A DNA stretch of 64,000 nt. Origin: DATBLE01 sp963791425 (lineage in GTDB: Bacteria > Actinomycetota > Thermoleophilia > Gaiellales > Gaiellaceae). Position numbers and translations under genes: made by a program. Shown here in pieces: positions 14,974 to 22,109 of the stretch. Each line of letters begins with the position of its first letter. Position 1 is the first letter of the stretch. The notes under the pieces were generated by a model. It searched no databases. It worked only from the letters and a program-made list of their open reading frames with translations, and had not been told where the DNA came from. The stretch is taken from NCBI GenBank assembly GCA_963791425.1, contig CAWBSE010000008.1, forward strand, positions 248,001 to 312,000. Direction: 5' to 3'.

Positions 14974-16127
14974 TGTTCTCCCGGTCGTATCAGGTGGAGC
15001 TCCGAGGTCTGCTCGGTGGTCACCTCAGCCGCCACCATGCGCTCCTCCTCCGCGCGCTCCTTCAGCGCCCGGTCAAGGGCGACGAGGAAGTCGTGGCGGT
15101 TTCCTGCCGCGTTCGCGGCGGTCTCGGTATCGACGTCCTCGGCGAGGACGAGCTCGATGAGCGCCTGCGTGAACGTCTGCATCTTGAAGAAGTCGCCGTC
15201 GGCGATCGCGTCCTCGATCTCCCCCACCCGGTTCTCGCGGATCAGATCGGCGATCCGGGCGTTGGTGACCATGATCTCGACCGCCGCGACGCGTCCGGGC
15301 TGGATACGCGGCAGCAACCGCTGGCTGATGACGCCGCGAAGGACGCCCGCAAGGATCGAGCGCGCCTGGTGGTGCTTCTCGGGCGGGAAGAACTCGACGA
15401 TTCTGCTGATCGATTCGGCCGCGTCGATGGTGTGCAGCGTCGAGAGGACGAGGTGCCCCGACTCGGCCGCCTGCATTGCCGTCTGCGCAGTCTCAGCGTC
15501 GCGCATCTCGCCGATCAGGATCACGTCGGGGTCCTGGCGCAGAGCCCGGCGGAGCGCTTCGTTGAACGAGGCCGTGTCGAGCCCGACCTCCCGCTGGTTG
15601 ACGATGCTCTTCTGGTCGTTGTGGAGGAACTCGATCGGGTCCTCGATCGTGACGATGTGGCGCCTTCGCCCGGCGTTGATGTGCCCGACGATCGCTGCGA
15701 GCGTCGTCGACTTGCCGGAGCCCGTGGCGCCGGTGCAGAGGACGAGACCGCGACGCTCATCTGCCAGCAGCTCGACCCCTCCGGGCAATCCGAGGTCGGC
15801 GAACGTCGGGACGCGATTCGGGATCACGCGGAAGGCGAATGAGATCGCCCCGCGCTGGCGGAACCCGTTGACGCGCAGGCGCGGCAGGTCGGGGGGCGTG
15901 TAGGCGAGGTCGAGCTCGCCCGTCTGGTCGAACGAGGCGCGCCTCGCAGGATCCTGGGCGGTGATCGTCGCCAGCACCTCTTCGAGCTGCTGAGCCTCGA
16001 GCGGAGGCCAACCGTCGGCGGCGAAGAGCGCGCCGTCGTGGCGAAGAACGGGCGGCTGACCGATCTTCAGGTGAACGTCGCTGGCGCCGCTGTCGACAGC
16101 ATGCTTGAGCAGGGAGTGCAGATCCAC
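14970..16127 (-). CDS. pilT: Twitching motility ATPase PilT/PilU (second copy)
   Basis: 385 residues from a GTG start. Walker A reads GATGSGKST (Ala in place of the usual Pro). The Asp box IEDPIEF, Walker B VILIGEMRD and His box AESGHLVLSTLHT are all present. The C-terminal ARIADLIRENR and MQTFTQALIELV correspond to the PilT AIRNLIRE and GMQTF signatures but are more divergent than in pilT1, so it may be a PilU-like accessory retraction motor. It is the first gene of a leftward unit, divergent from pilB2, with a TAAA-N16-GCCGATCA element 7 bases before the GTG. It is followed by the overlapping wall hydrolase gene. Confidence 0.93.
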   Translation of the reverse strand: MDLHSLLKHAVDSGASDVHLKIGQPPVLRHDGALFAADGWPPLEAQQLEEVLATITAQDPARRASFDQTGELDLAYTPPDLPRLRVNGFRQRGAISFAFRVIPNRVPTFADLGLPGGVELLADERRGLVLCTGATGSGKSTTLAAIVGHINAGRRRHIVTIEDPIEFLHNDQKSIVNQREVGLDTASFNEALRRALRQDPDVILIGEMRDAETAQTAMQAAESGHLVLSTLHTIDAAESISRIVEFFPPEKHHQARSILAGVLRGVISQRLLPRIQPGRVAAVEIMVTNARIADLIRENRVGEIEDAIADGDFFKMQTFTQALIELVLAEDVDTETAANAAGNRHDFLVALDRALKERAEEERMVAAEVTTEQTSELHLIRPGEQ

Positions 16128-16134
16128 GTCATCC

Positions 16135-16162
16135 TGATCGGCAGCGCCGAGAGCCTGCTTTA
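16135..16162 (-). promoter_or_regulatory. WhiG/FliA-type promoter of pilT2
   Basis: On the minus strand TAAA (16162-16159), 16 bases, GCCGATCA (16142-16135), then 7 bases to GTG 16127. It is back-to-back with the pilB2 promoter, so both motors of this pair can be switched on together. Confidence 0.65.
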
Positions 16163-16178
16163 GCGATCGACATCGTCC

Positions 16179-16206
16179 TAATGCGGAGACCCGCAGGCGC
16201 CGATAG
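16179..16206 (+). promoter_or_regulatory. WhiG/FliA-type promoter of pilB2
   Basis: TAAT (16179-16182), 16 bases, GCCGATAG (16199-16206), then 7 bases to ATG 16214. Its position inside the longer reading frame that starts at ATG 16181 argues that 16214 is the true start. Confidence 0.62.
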
Positions 16207-16213
16207 ACGTCGC

Positions 16214-17923
16214 ATGGCCGTCCAGCCCGCCCCCGAGCACGCCGCCGCGCGGCAGTCCGAGGGTCGCCCGCGGCTCGGCGGCTTCCTCGTCCGGAAAGGG
16301 CAACTGACGGTCGACGGCCTGGAACATGCGCTTGGCGAGCAGGAGCGAAGCGGCCTTCCGCTCGGCCAGGTCCTCATCGGCCTCGGCCTGATCACGTCGC
16401 GCAACCTGGCCGAGGCGCTCGCCGAACAGCACGGACTCGACTTCGTCGACCTGGGCGCGATCAAGCCCGACCACGAGGCGGTGACCCTGCTGCCGAAGAG
16501 TAGTGCCCAGCGGTACCAGGCGCTCCCGGTGAAGGTCCAGGACGGAACGGTGGTGGTCGCCGTCGCCGACCCGACAAACGTCTTTGCCCACGACGACCTG
16601 CGCCTCGCGCTCGGCACAAACACCCTCATCGTCGTCGCCGACAGCGTGCAGCTGGAAGAGGCGATCGCCCACGCGTATCAAGAACGGCTCGGAGCGGTCG
16701 AAACCTTCTCGGGCTCTGCCTGGCGCGGAAGCGAGTCGGGCCTCGAGGGCCTGAGCCTGGACGACACGGCACCTGCGATCAGTCTCGTCAACGACGCGAT
16801 CAGCCATGCGCTTGCCCACCGCGCCTCCGACATTCACTTCGTTCCTCAGGCCGACAAGCTCGTCGTTCGCCTCCGGGTCGACGGAGTGACGCGGGAGCTG
16901 ACTCAGATCGAGAGCTCGCTGCAAGCGGGGGTGATCGCCCGACTGAAGGTGATGGGCGGCCTGGACATCGCGCAGCGCCGCGCTCCGCAGGACGGACGCG
17001 TCGGAATCCGGGTCGGCGGGCAGCCGATGGACATGCGGATCGCCGTGCTCCCGACCGTCTTCGGGGAGCAGGCCGTGCTGCGAATCCTCCATCGCGGCTT
17101 CAAGGGAGCGCTGAGCGTGTCCGAGCTCGGCATGGACGCCGCGACCGAATCCATCCTCAGGCGTGCGATCGAACGGCCGTACGGCGTGATCATCGCGGTC
17201 GGGCCGACCGGCAGCGGCAAGACGACTACGCTCTACGCCGCTCTCGACCTGCTCAACGACCCCGGACGTGTCCTCGTGACGATCGAGGACCCGGTCGAGT
17301 ATCAGATGCCGGGGGTCGGCCAGGTCGAGATCGATCCGCTCGCAGGACTCACGTTCGCGCGGGGACTGCGCACCATCCTGCGGAGCGATCCCGATGTCAT
17401 CCTCGTCGGCGAGATCCGTGACGAGGAAACGGCGCGGATCGCGATGCAGGCTGCGACGACGGGCCACCTCGTGCTGACGACACTGCACGCTCAGAGCGCG
17501 TCGAGTTCGATCGTCCGGCTCAAGGACATAGGCGTCGACACGGGCCTGCTGGCGCCCTCGCTCAACTGCATCGTCGCCCAGCGCCTCGCCAGGCGGCTCT
17601 GCCTCAAGTGTCGCGAAGCCTACGAACCGACCGAGACGGAACGGCAGAGCTTCGGCCTGGAAGGCTTCAGCGACGTGCTCTACCGCGCCCGCGGGTGCGA
17701 GGATTGCCTGCATACGGGCTTCGAAGGGCGGGTCGCCCTGTACGAGGCGATGTCGGTGGAGGGCAAGATCCGCCGGCTGATCGACGCCTCGACCGAGGAG
17801 ATCTTCGCGGCGGCCATCGAGTCGGGCATGACGACACTTCGCGAGTGCGGTGTGAGACTCTGCCTCGCCGGCATCACCTCGCTCGACGAAGTCCGGCGCG
17901 TCACCGGCGATCGGCTGCTCTGA
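16214..17923 (+). CDS. pilB: Pilus extension ATPase PilB (second copy) with MshEN-like domain
   Basis: 569 residues. The N-terminal domain has two consecutive MshEN-type motifs, RLGGFLVRKGQLTVDGL (from residue 20) and PLGQVLIGLGLITSRNLAEA, close to the c-di-GMP-binding consensus (RLGxxLVxxG..L...L..Q). The GspE ATPase core follows: Walker A GPTGSGKTT (residues 330-338), IEDPVEY, Walker B VILVGEIRD, TTGHLVLTTLHA, and a four-Cys zinc site (CLKCREAY and CEDCLHTG). ATG 16181 in frame is possible but overlaps the promoter. Unlike pilB1 the frame is intact. The gene is divergent from pilT2 and stands alone downstream, converging on the flavoprotein gene. Confidence 0.93.
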   Translation: MAVQPAPEHAAARQSEGRPRLGGFLVRKGQLTVDGLEHALGEQERSGLPLGQVLIGLGLITSRNLAEALAEQHGLDFVDLGAIKPDHEAVTLLPKSSAQRYQALPVKVQDGTVVVAVADPTNVFAHDDLRLALGTNTLIVVADSVQLEEAIAHAYQERLGAVETFSGSAWRGSESGLEGLSLDDTAPAISLVNDAISHALAHRASDIHFVPQADKLVVRLRVDGVTRELTQIESSLQAGVIARLKVMGGLDIAQRRAPQDGRVGIRVGGQPMDMRIAVLPTVFGEQAVLRILHRGFKGALSVSELGMDAATESILRRAIERPYGVIIAVGPTGSGKTTTLYAALDLLNDPGRVLVTIEDPVEYQMPGVGQVEIDPLAGLTFARGLRTILRSDPDVILVGEIRDEETARIAMQAATTGHLVLTTLHAQSASSSIVRLKDIGVDTGLLAPSLNCIVAQRLARRLCLKCREAYEPTETERQSFGLEGFSDVLYRARGCEDCLHTGFEGRVALYEAMSVEGKIRRLIDASTEEIFAAAIESGMTTLRECGVRLCLAGITSLDEVRRVTGDRLL

Positions 17924-17956
17924 CGCCGCACCGGGGGCGCCCGGGCGGAAGGCGGG

Positions 17957-19105
17957 CTAGGCGGCTGCGGGCGAGCGGGCCGCCGCGACGCGCGCAAGCG
18001 CCGCAATCGCCTTGAGCGGCGGGCGGGCAAGGCCTCGCGCCTCGGAGGGCGCACTGATGTCACCGCGGACGAGCCGCTCGACAACCGGCCAGACGAGCGG
18101 TGCGCGGGCGAGAGCGAACGTCGTGCGCGGGTAGCGGTCCAGGGCGATCTTCGCCCCCCAGGAGGCTCCGGCGAGCGGCCCGAGCGCGGCGCTCAACCGC
18201 TCCGTGTAGGCCTCGACCGTCTCGGCCCGCCCTTCGAGCACATCGAGTGTCGCCTCCGATGCGAGCCGCGCGCTGACGAACGCCTCGTACATCCCGTCAC
18301 CGGTGAGGGGGTCGACGAGCCCGGCGGCGTCGCCGACGAGAATGGCCCGGCCGCGCGCCGGGACGAAGCCGGGGCGCCGTAGCGGAAGGCGGTGCCCCCG
18401 CACGTTCTCGAGCGAGTCGGCGTCGACCTCGTGGCGGCGGCACAACTCGGCGAGGTGCTCCCGGAGCTTCGGCCCCTCGGCCTCCCAGCCGCCGACTCCG
18501 ACGTTGACGTGGTCGCCCTTCGGGAACACCCAGCCGTAGCCGCCGGGGATCGTGCCCAGCTCGATGTAGGCGAGGCCGCGGTACCGCTCCTCGAACGGAG
18601 CGTTGCCCTCGAAGGCGACGCCGTAGGTGATCGGCCCGCCCAGGCCGAGCGCCTTTGCGGTCGTCCCGTTGGCACCGTCTGCGCCGACGACGACCGTCGC
18701 CTCGATCTGTTCGCCGCCGACCTCGAGCACCGACCCGTCCCCGACCTCGACCTTTGCACCGTCACGGAAGGCGACCCCGGCGGCGACCGCCTGCTCGGCG
18801 AGGTAGTGGTCGAGCAGGCGGCGCTGCGTCATCAGCACGAACGGGCCACGCTTGCCGCGCCGCTCGAAGTGCGAGTGCCACCCGAGCCGGAATGCCATCC
18901 GATCGACCTCGTGCTCGACGACCGGGGTCGGGTCGACCGGAAGCTGACGCACCGCACGCAGAGTCAGGCCACCGCCACACGGCTTGTCGCGCGGGAACGA
19001 CGCCCTGTCCAGCAGGAGCACCTTCGCGCCTCCCCGCGCGAGGTGGATCGCCGTGACGGAGCCGGCAGGCCCGGCCCCGATCACCGCTACGTCGTACCGC
19101 ACCAC
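17957..19105 (-). CDS. Geranylgeranyl-reductase-family FAD oxidoreductase
   Basis: 382 residues from GTG. The N-terminal FAD-binding motif is DVAVIGAGPAGSVTAIHLA, followed by the family motif RASFPRDKPCGGGLT, a central VVVGADGANG and the C-terminal GRAILVGDAAGLVDPLTGDG. The layout is that of the GGR superfamily, which reduces isoprenoid chains (menaquinone, archaeal-type or chlorophyll side chains) or acts as a related monooxygenase. In Actinomycetota without chlorophyll, menaquinone side-chain reduction is the usual role, but the substrate is not evident here. It converges on pilB2. The start is 37 bases from the cytochrome remnant stop. Confidence 0.83.
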   Translation of the reverse strand: MVRYDVAVIGAGPAGSVTAIHLARGGAKVLLLDRASFPRDKPCGGGLTLRAVRQLPVDPTPVVEHEVDRMAFRLGWHSHFERRGKRGPFVLMTQRRLLDHYLAEQAVAAGVAFRDGAKVEVGDGSVLEVGGEQIEATVVVGADGANGTTAKALGLGGPITYGVAFEGNAPFEERYRGLAYIELGTIPGGYGWVFPKGDHVNVGVGGWEAEGPKLREHLAELCRRHEVDADSLENVRGHRLPLRRPGFVPARGRAILVGDAAGLVDPLTGDGMYEAFVSARLASEATLDVLEGRAETVEAYTERLSAALGPLAGASWGAKIALDRYPRTTFALARAPLVWPVVERLVRGDISAPSEARGLARPPLKAIAALARVAAARSPAAA

Positions 19106-19140
19106 GCGGCCATCGTAGTACCCCGCTCAGGGCGCCTTGG

Positions 19141-19502
19141 CTACTTCAGGGTCTTCAGGTACGCGACGAGAGACTGCAACTGGGCGTCGGGGATGATTCC
19201 GCCCAGTGCGGCATGCTCACGATCGGTGCCTTGCCGATCACGCTGCCGCTGCGGATCACGTCGATGACCTTCGCGTCGGTGTTGAACTGCGAGCGGAAGT
19301 CCTGGCCGGGCGGGATCGTCTTGTCCGGCGACTGCAGGTTGGGAACGCCGCCGAGGCCGTTCGGCCCGCGGCGGTTGATGCAGCCGTACGTCACGTAGAT
19401 AGCCGAGCCCTCCACGATCAGCGCCTCCACGGCCGCTGCCGAACGTTTCCGCCGTGCCGGGCTGCCCATGACCGTGAGCCTGCCACGGTCCGTCGACTTC
19501 AA
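19141..19502 (-). pseudogene. Cytochrome c-like remnant lacking the heme motif
   Basis: The reading frame 19502-19155 resembles a small c-type cytochrome: EGSAIYVTYGC, GPNGLGGVPNLQSPDKTIPP, VIRSGSVIGKAPIVSMPHW. Where CxxCH is expected the sequence reads CINRRG, so both the second Cys and the axial His are replaced by Arg. After PHW the frame breaks. Adding one G near 19200 restores GGIIPDAQLQSLVAYLKTL and the stop at 19141. No signal peptide or membrane anchor precedes it. Loss of heme ligands cannot be explained by a single sequencing error, so this is probably a decayed gene. Confidence 0.65.
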
Positions 19503-19594
19503 CGTCCCGGCGCTGTGCGGTGTCCCCGATGCCGGGATCAGGGCACTCCACGATGCCCGGCGGGACCGCCCCCACCACGCTTAGGGGTGGGCTG

Positions 19595-19837
19595 ATGACG
19601 TCACCCATTCCCGATGCCCGTCCTGAAGGCGCGCCTGCGCGGTTGCCGAGCAGGCGCCAGTTCCTGGCGCTCGCGGCAGTGCTCGCCGCGACCGTGCTGA
19701 CCGCCGGAGCTGCGATAGCGGGCCTGACGCGTCCGCCCGGGGCACCCCCTGCGTCGACGCCGACCGTCGATCAGGTGATCACTCCGGCGGCGACCACACC
19801 GACACTCCGCCCACCTCGGGTGGAGCCCGGCGACTGA
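19595..19837 (+). CDS. Small Tat-like exported protein
   Basis: 80 residues. SRRQFLALAAVLAATVLTAG looks like a twin-arginine signal (SRRxFL) and hydrophobic segment. Only about 35 Pro/Thr-rich residues follow, too few for a cofactor-binding domain. A GGGGTGG stretch precedes ATG 19595. It is the first of four genes that overlap end to end (TGATG or ATGA) with a ferric-reductase-like protein and ApbE. It may be a short anchor or accessory peptide of that redox unit. I do not recognise the family. Confidence 0.55.
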   Translation: MTSPIPDARPEGAPARLPSRRQFLALAAVLAATVLTAGAAIAGLTRPPGAPPASTPTVDQVITPAATTPTLRPPRVEPGD

Positions 19838-20055
19838 TGCGTGGCGTCTGGGCAACCCTGTTCTCGGTGTGGGCGCTGTTTGCCGTCGTCGCGGTCCTCG
19901 CCTGGACGCGCCAGCGCCCGGCCAGCGCGCCCCAGCAGGGCCCGACCTCCGTCGTCGTCACGACCAAGAGCGGGAAACGGCAGCTCATCGTCCTGCCCAG
20001 CAGCGCGACAAAGCCGCATGCGACGACCCGAACGTCGCCGGTGCCCGCCGGATGA
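19837..20055 (+). CDS. Small single-pass membrane protein
   Basis: 72 residues: a hydrophobic N-terminal helix (VWATLFSVWALFAVVAVLAW), then a polar tail with SVVVTTKSGKRQLIVLP. The start overlaps the previous stop and the stop overlaps the next start, so it is translated with the ferric-reductase-like protein. No catalytic residues or heme motif are visible. Probably an accessory subunit of the same membrane complex, by context only. Confidence 0.55.
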   Translation: MRGVWATLFSVWALFAVVAVLAWTRQRPASAPQQGPTSVVVTTKSGKRQLIVLPSSATKPHATTRTSPVPAG

Positions 20056-20684
20056 TCGAAGCCGCCGCTGCGGGCGTGCCTGTCGCGTGGCTGATCGCCC
20101 GGGCGGCCGGGCTGGTCGCGTTCGGATTGCTCACGCTCTCGGTGTGGCTCGGGCTCTCGATCTCGACGCGGCTGCTTCCCCCGCGCCACATGAAGTCGCT
20201 CGTCGCCTGGCACCAGACACTGGTCTGGACGGCCGTCGGGATGTTCGGGCTGCACGGCCTGGCTCTGCTCCTCGACCCGACGCTCCACTTCGGCTTCCGG
20301 GCGGTGCTCGTGCCCGGGACTGCCCCCTGGCGCCCGCTGGCGGTGAGCGCAGGGGTCGTCACCGGTTGGCTGATGCTCCTGCTCGCCCTCTCCTTCCGAT
20401 ACCGCCGCCGGATCGGGCAAAAGAACTGGCGACGGTTCCACTATGCAGCCTTTGCCGCCTTCTTCCTCGGCCTCGGTCACGGCCTGACCGTCGGCAGCGA
20501 CCTGCGGGGAGGAATGGGCCTCGTCGCCGCAACACTCGCCCTGGGCCCCGTCCTGTGGCTGACCTTCTTCCGGATCCTGTCGCCACAGAGGGTCGCGCGG
20601 CCGACGCGTACGCACCCCCCAACCCCGGCGGTCGCCCCGCCTGCCCCGCGACGATCGACGCCGACCCCGCCGGTGCCGGCATGA
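20052..20684 (+). CDS. Ferric-reductase-like transmembrane protein
   Basis: 210 residues with about five or six membrane helices. Histidines sit in the pattern expected for heme-binding helices: VAWHQTLVWTAVGMFGLHGLA, WRRFHYAAF and FFLGLGHGLTVG. This matches the ferric_reduct/MsrQ-like b-type cytochrome fold, which passes electrons across the membrane. The C-terminal tail is Pro/Thr-rich. It overlaps the small membrane protein upstream and apbE downstream (ATGA). Association with ApbE suggests a flavinylated partner, which is not encoded next to it. Confidence 0.76.
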   Translation: MIEAAAAGVPVAWLIARAAGLVAFGLLTLSVWLGLSISTRLLPPRHMKSLVAWHQTLVWTAVGMFGLHGLALLLDPTLHFGFRAVLVPGTAPWRPLAVSAGVVTGWLMLLLALSFRYRRRIGQKNWRRFHYAAFAAFFLGLGHGLTVGSDLRGGMGLVAATLALGPVLWLTFFRILSPQRVARPTRTHPPTPAVAPPAPRRSTPTPPVPA

Positions 20685-21628
20685 CCGGCGCCCGCCTGCT
20701 CGAGGAGCCGTTCGGCGCCATGGGCACCATCTGCGTCGTTGCGATCACCGCCGGCCTGCCCGACCAGAAGCGGGCCCGCGGCGCTCTCGCGGCCGGCCGC
20801 GCCGAGATCGACGCGTGCGAGCGCGTGCTCTCACGGTTCGACCCCGAGAGCGACCTCAGCGCCCTGAACGGCGCCGCCGGCGAGTGGATCGATGCCGACG
20901 AGCGCCTCGTTGACGCGTTGGGCCTGGCCGTCCGCGCCCGTTCGGAGACGGACGGGAGGTTCGATCCGACGATCCTGCCCGCACTCGTCGCCGCCGGCTA
21001 CGACCGCGGGTTCGATGAGCTCGTCCACGATCGGGAGCCGTCTCCGATCTGCGGTCTTCCTGCGCGCGCCGAGATCAGCGTCGACACGGCTGGGGGCCGC
21101 GCGCGGCTCGAGATCGGGGCAGGAGTCGACCTGGGCGGGATCGGCAAGGGCTTTGCAGCCGATCGCGCCCTGGCGGCAATGCGGGCCGAGTGGCCGGCGA
21201 TGCCCGGAGGGCTCGTCGATCTCGGCGGCGACGTCGCCGTCTGCGGTGTCCCGCCCGACGGCGGGCCGTGGTGCATTGCGGTCGCCGATCCGCGCCGGGA
21301 GACGGACATCCTGGGCACGCTCGAGCTTCGCTGGGGTGCGGTCGCAACGTCGGGGCGCGACCGCCGGCGCTTCGGCCCGGGCGGATCGCTCCACCACCTG
21401 ATCGACCCGGAGACAGGCGCGCCCGCGGAAGCGGGGCCGCTGGCGGTCACGGTCGTCGCGCTCGGAGGGGCAGAGGCAGAGGCGCACGCCACGGCCCTCG
21501 CGATGACCGACCTCGAGGATGCAGCCCTGTACGTCGAGTGCCGGCCCCACCTCTCCGCGTTGCTGGTCCCGGGCGAGGGCGACCCGATCGCCTTGGGCAA
21601 CCTCCCGCTCACCGGAGAACCGGGATGA
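20681..21628 (+). CDS. apbE: FAD:protein FMN transferase ApbE
   Basis: 315 residues. ApbE attaches FMN covalently to a Thr/Ser of exported flavoproteins (RnfG/NqrC and FMN-bind domains), using Mg2+ and FAD. Visible family features are FGAMGTICVVAI near the N-terminus, DACERVLSRFDPESDLSALN, GRFDPTILPAL, GVDLGGIGKGFAADRA, GLVDLGGDVAVCG, and HHLIDPETGAPA with the conserved His/Asp of the FAD-Mg site, then AEAHATALAM. No clear signal peptide or lipobox is seen. It overlaps the ferric-reductase-like gene, and the next lipoprotein gene overlaps its stop. No FMN-bind target is recognised in the window. Confidence 0.93.
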   Translation: MTGARLLEEPFGAMGTICVVAITAGLPDQKRARGALAAGRAEIDACERVLSRFDPESDLSALNGAAGEWIDADERLVDALGLAVRARSETDGRFDPTILPALVAAGYDRGFDELVHDREPSPICGLPARAEISVDTAGGRARLEIGAGVDLGGIGKGFAADRALAAMRAEWPAMPGGLVDLGGDVAVCGVPPDGGPWCIAVADPRRETDILGTLELRWGAVATSGRDRRRFGPGGSLHHLIDPETGAPAEAGPLAVTVVALGGAEAEAHATALAMTDLEDAALYVECRPHLSALLVPGEGDPIALGNLPLTGEPG

Positions 21629-22062
21629 GAGGCATGGTCGTGCTCGCGGCGCTCGCTTTGCTCGGCGCCGGCTGCGGCGGCGGAGGGTCGAGCCCGAACT
21701 CGCCGTCCGCGGCCGACTTCGTCAAGCACGTCACGACCGAGTTCTCGCGCGGACAGACCGGGCCGCTCTGGGACGAGCTCCACCCGGCCGAGCAAGCACT
21801 CGTGACGCGGGCGCGCTTCGTCGCCTGCGAGCAGAACGAGGGCTTCGGCCTCCGGAAGATCCGGGTACTCGACACCTATCAGGAGACGGTCGACCTCGCG
21901 GGAAAAGCGACCCCTTCGACGGCCGTGACCGTCCAGGTCACCTCGGACGACGGCATCACGACCGCCACCCTGCACGCCGTCCGCGTCGGTGACACCTGGC
22001 GCTGGATGCTGCAGCCGGCCGACCTGGCCGTCTACAAGCGTGGCGGCTGTCCCTCCGGCTGA
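21625..22062 (+). CDS. Small lipoprotein, NTF2-like
   Basis: 145 residues with a lipoprotein signal: MRGMVVLAALALLGAGC with lipobox LGAGC, then a Gly/Ser linker. The mature part (FVKHVTTEFSRGQTGPLWDELHPAEQ, ending TLHAVRVGDTWRWML) has the outline of a cone-shaped NTF2-like domain. Two later Cys residues (FVACEQ and GGCPSG) might pair. The start overlaps the ApbE stop (ATGA), which makes it the fifth gene of the redox unit. It should sit on the outer face of the membrane. Function unknown. Confidence 0.72.
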   Translation: MRGMVVLAALALLGAGCGGGGSSPNSPSAADFVKHVTTEFSRGQTGPLWDELHPAEQALVTRARFVACEQNEGFGLRKIRVLDTYQETVDLAGKATPSTAVTVQVTSDDGITTATLHAVRVGDTWRWMLQPADLAVYKRGGCPSG

Positions 22063-22109
22063 CGGGTCACATCAGCTCCGGCAGGTCGGATCCGGAGAGT
22101 AGCTGCCGG

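Noticed and set aside
16181..16213. ATG 16181 as the pilB2 start
   Set aside because: It lies inside the promoter element whose -10 is at 16199-16206. The MshEN domain begins well after ATG 16214.
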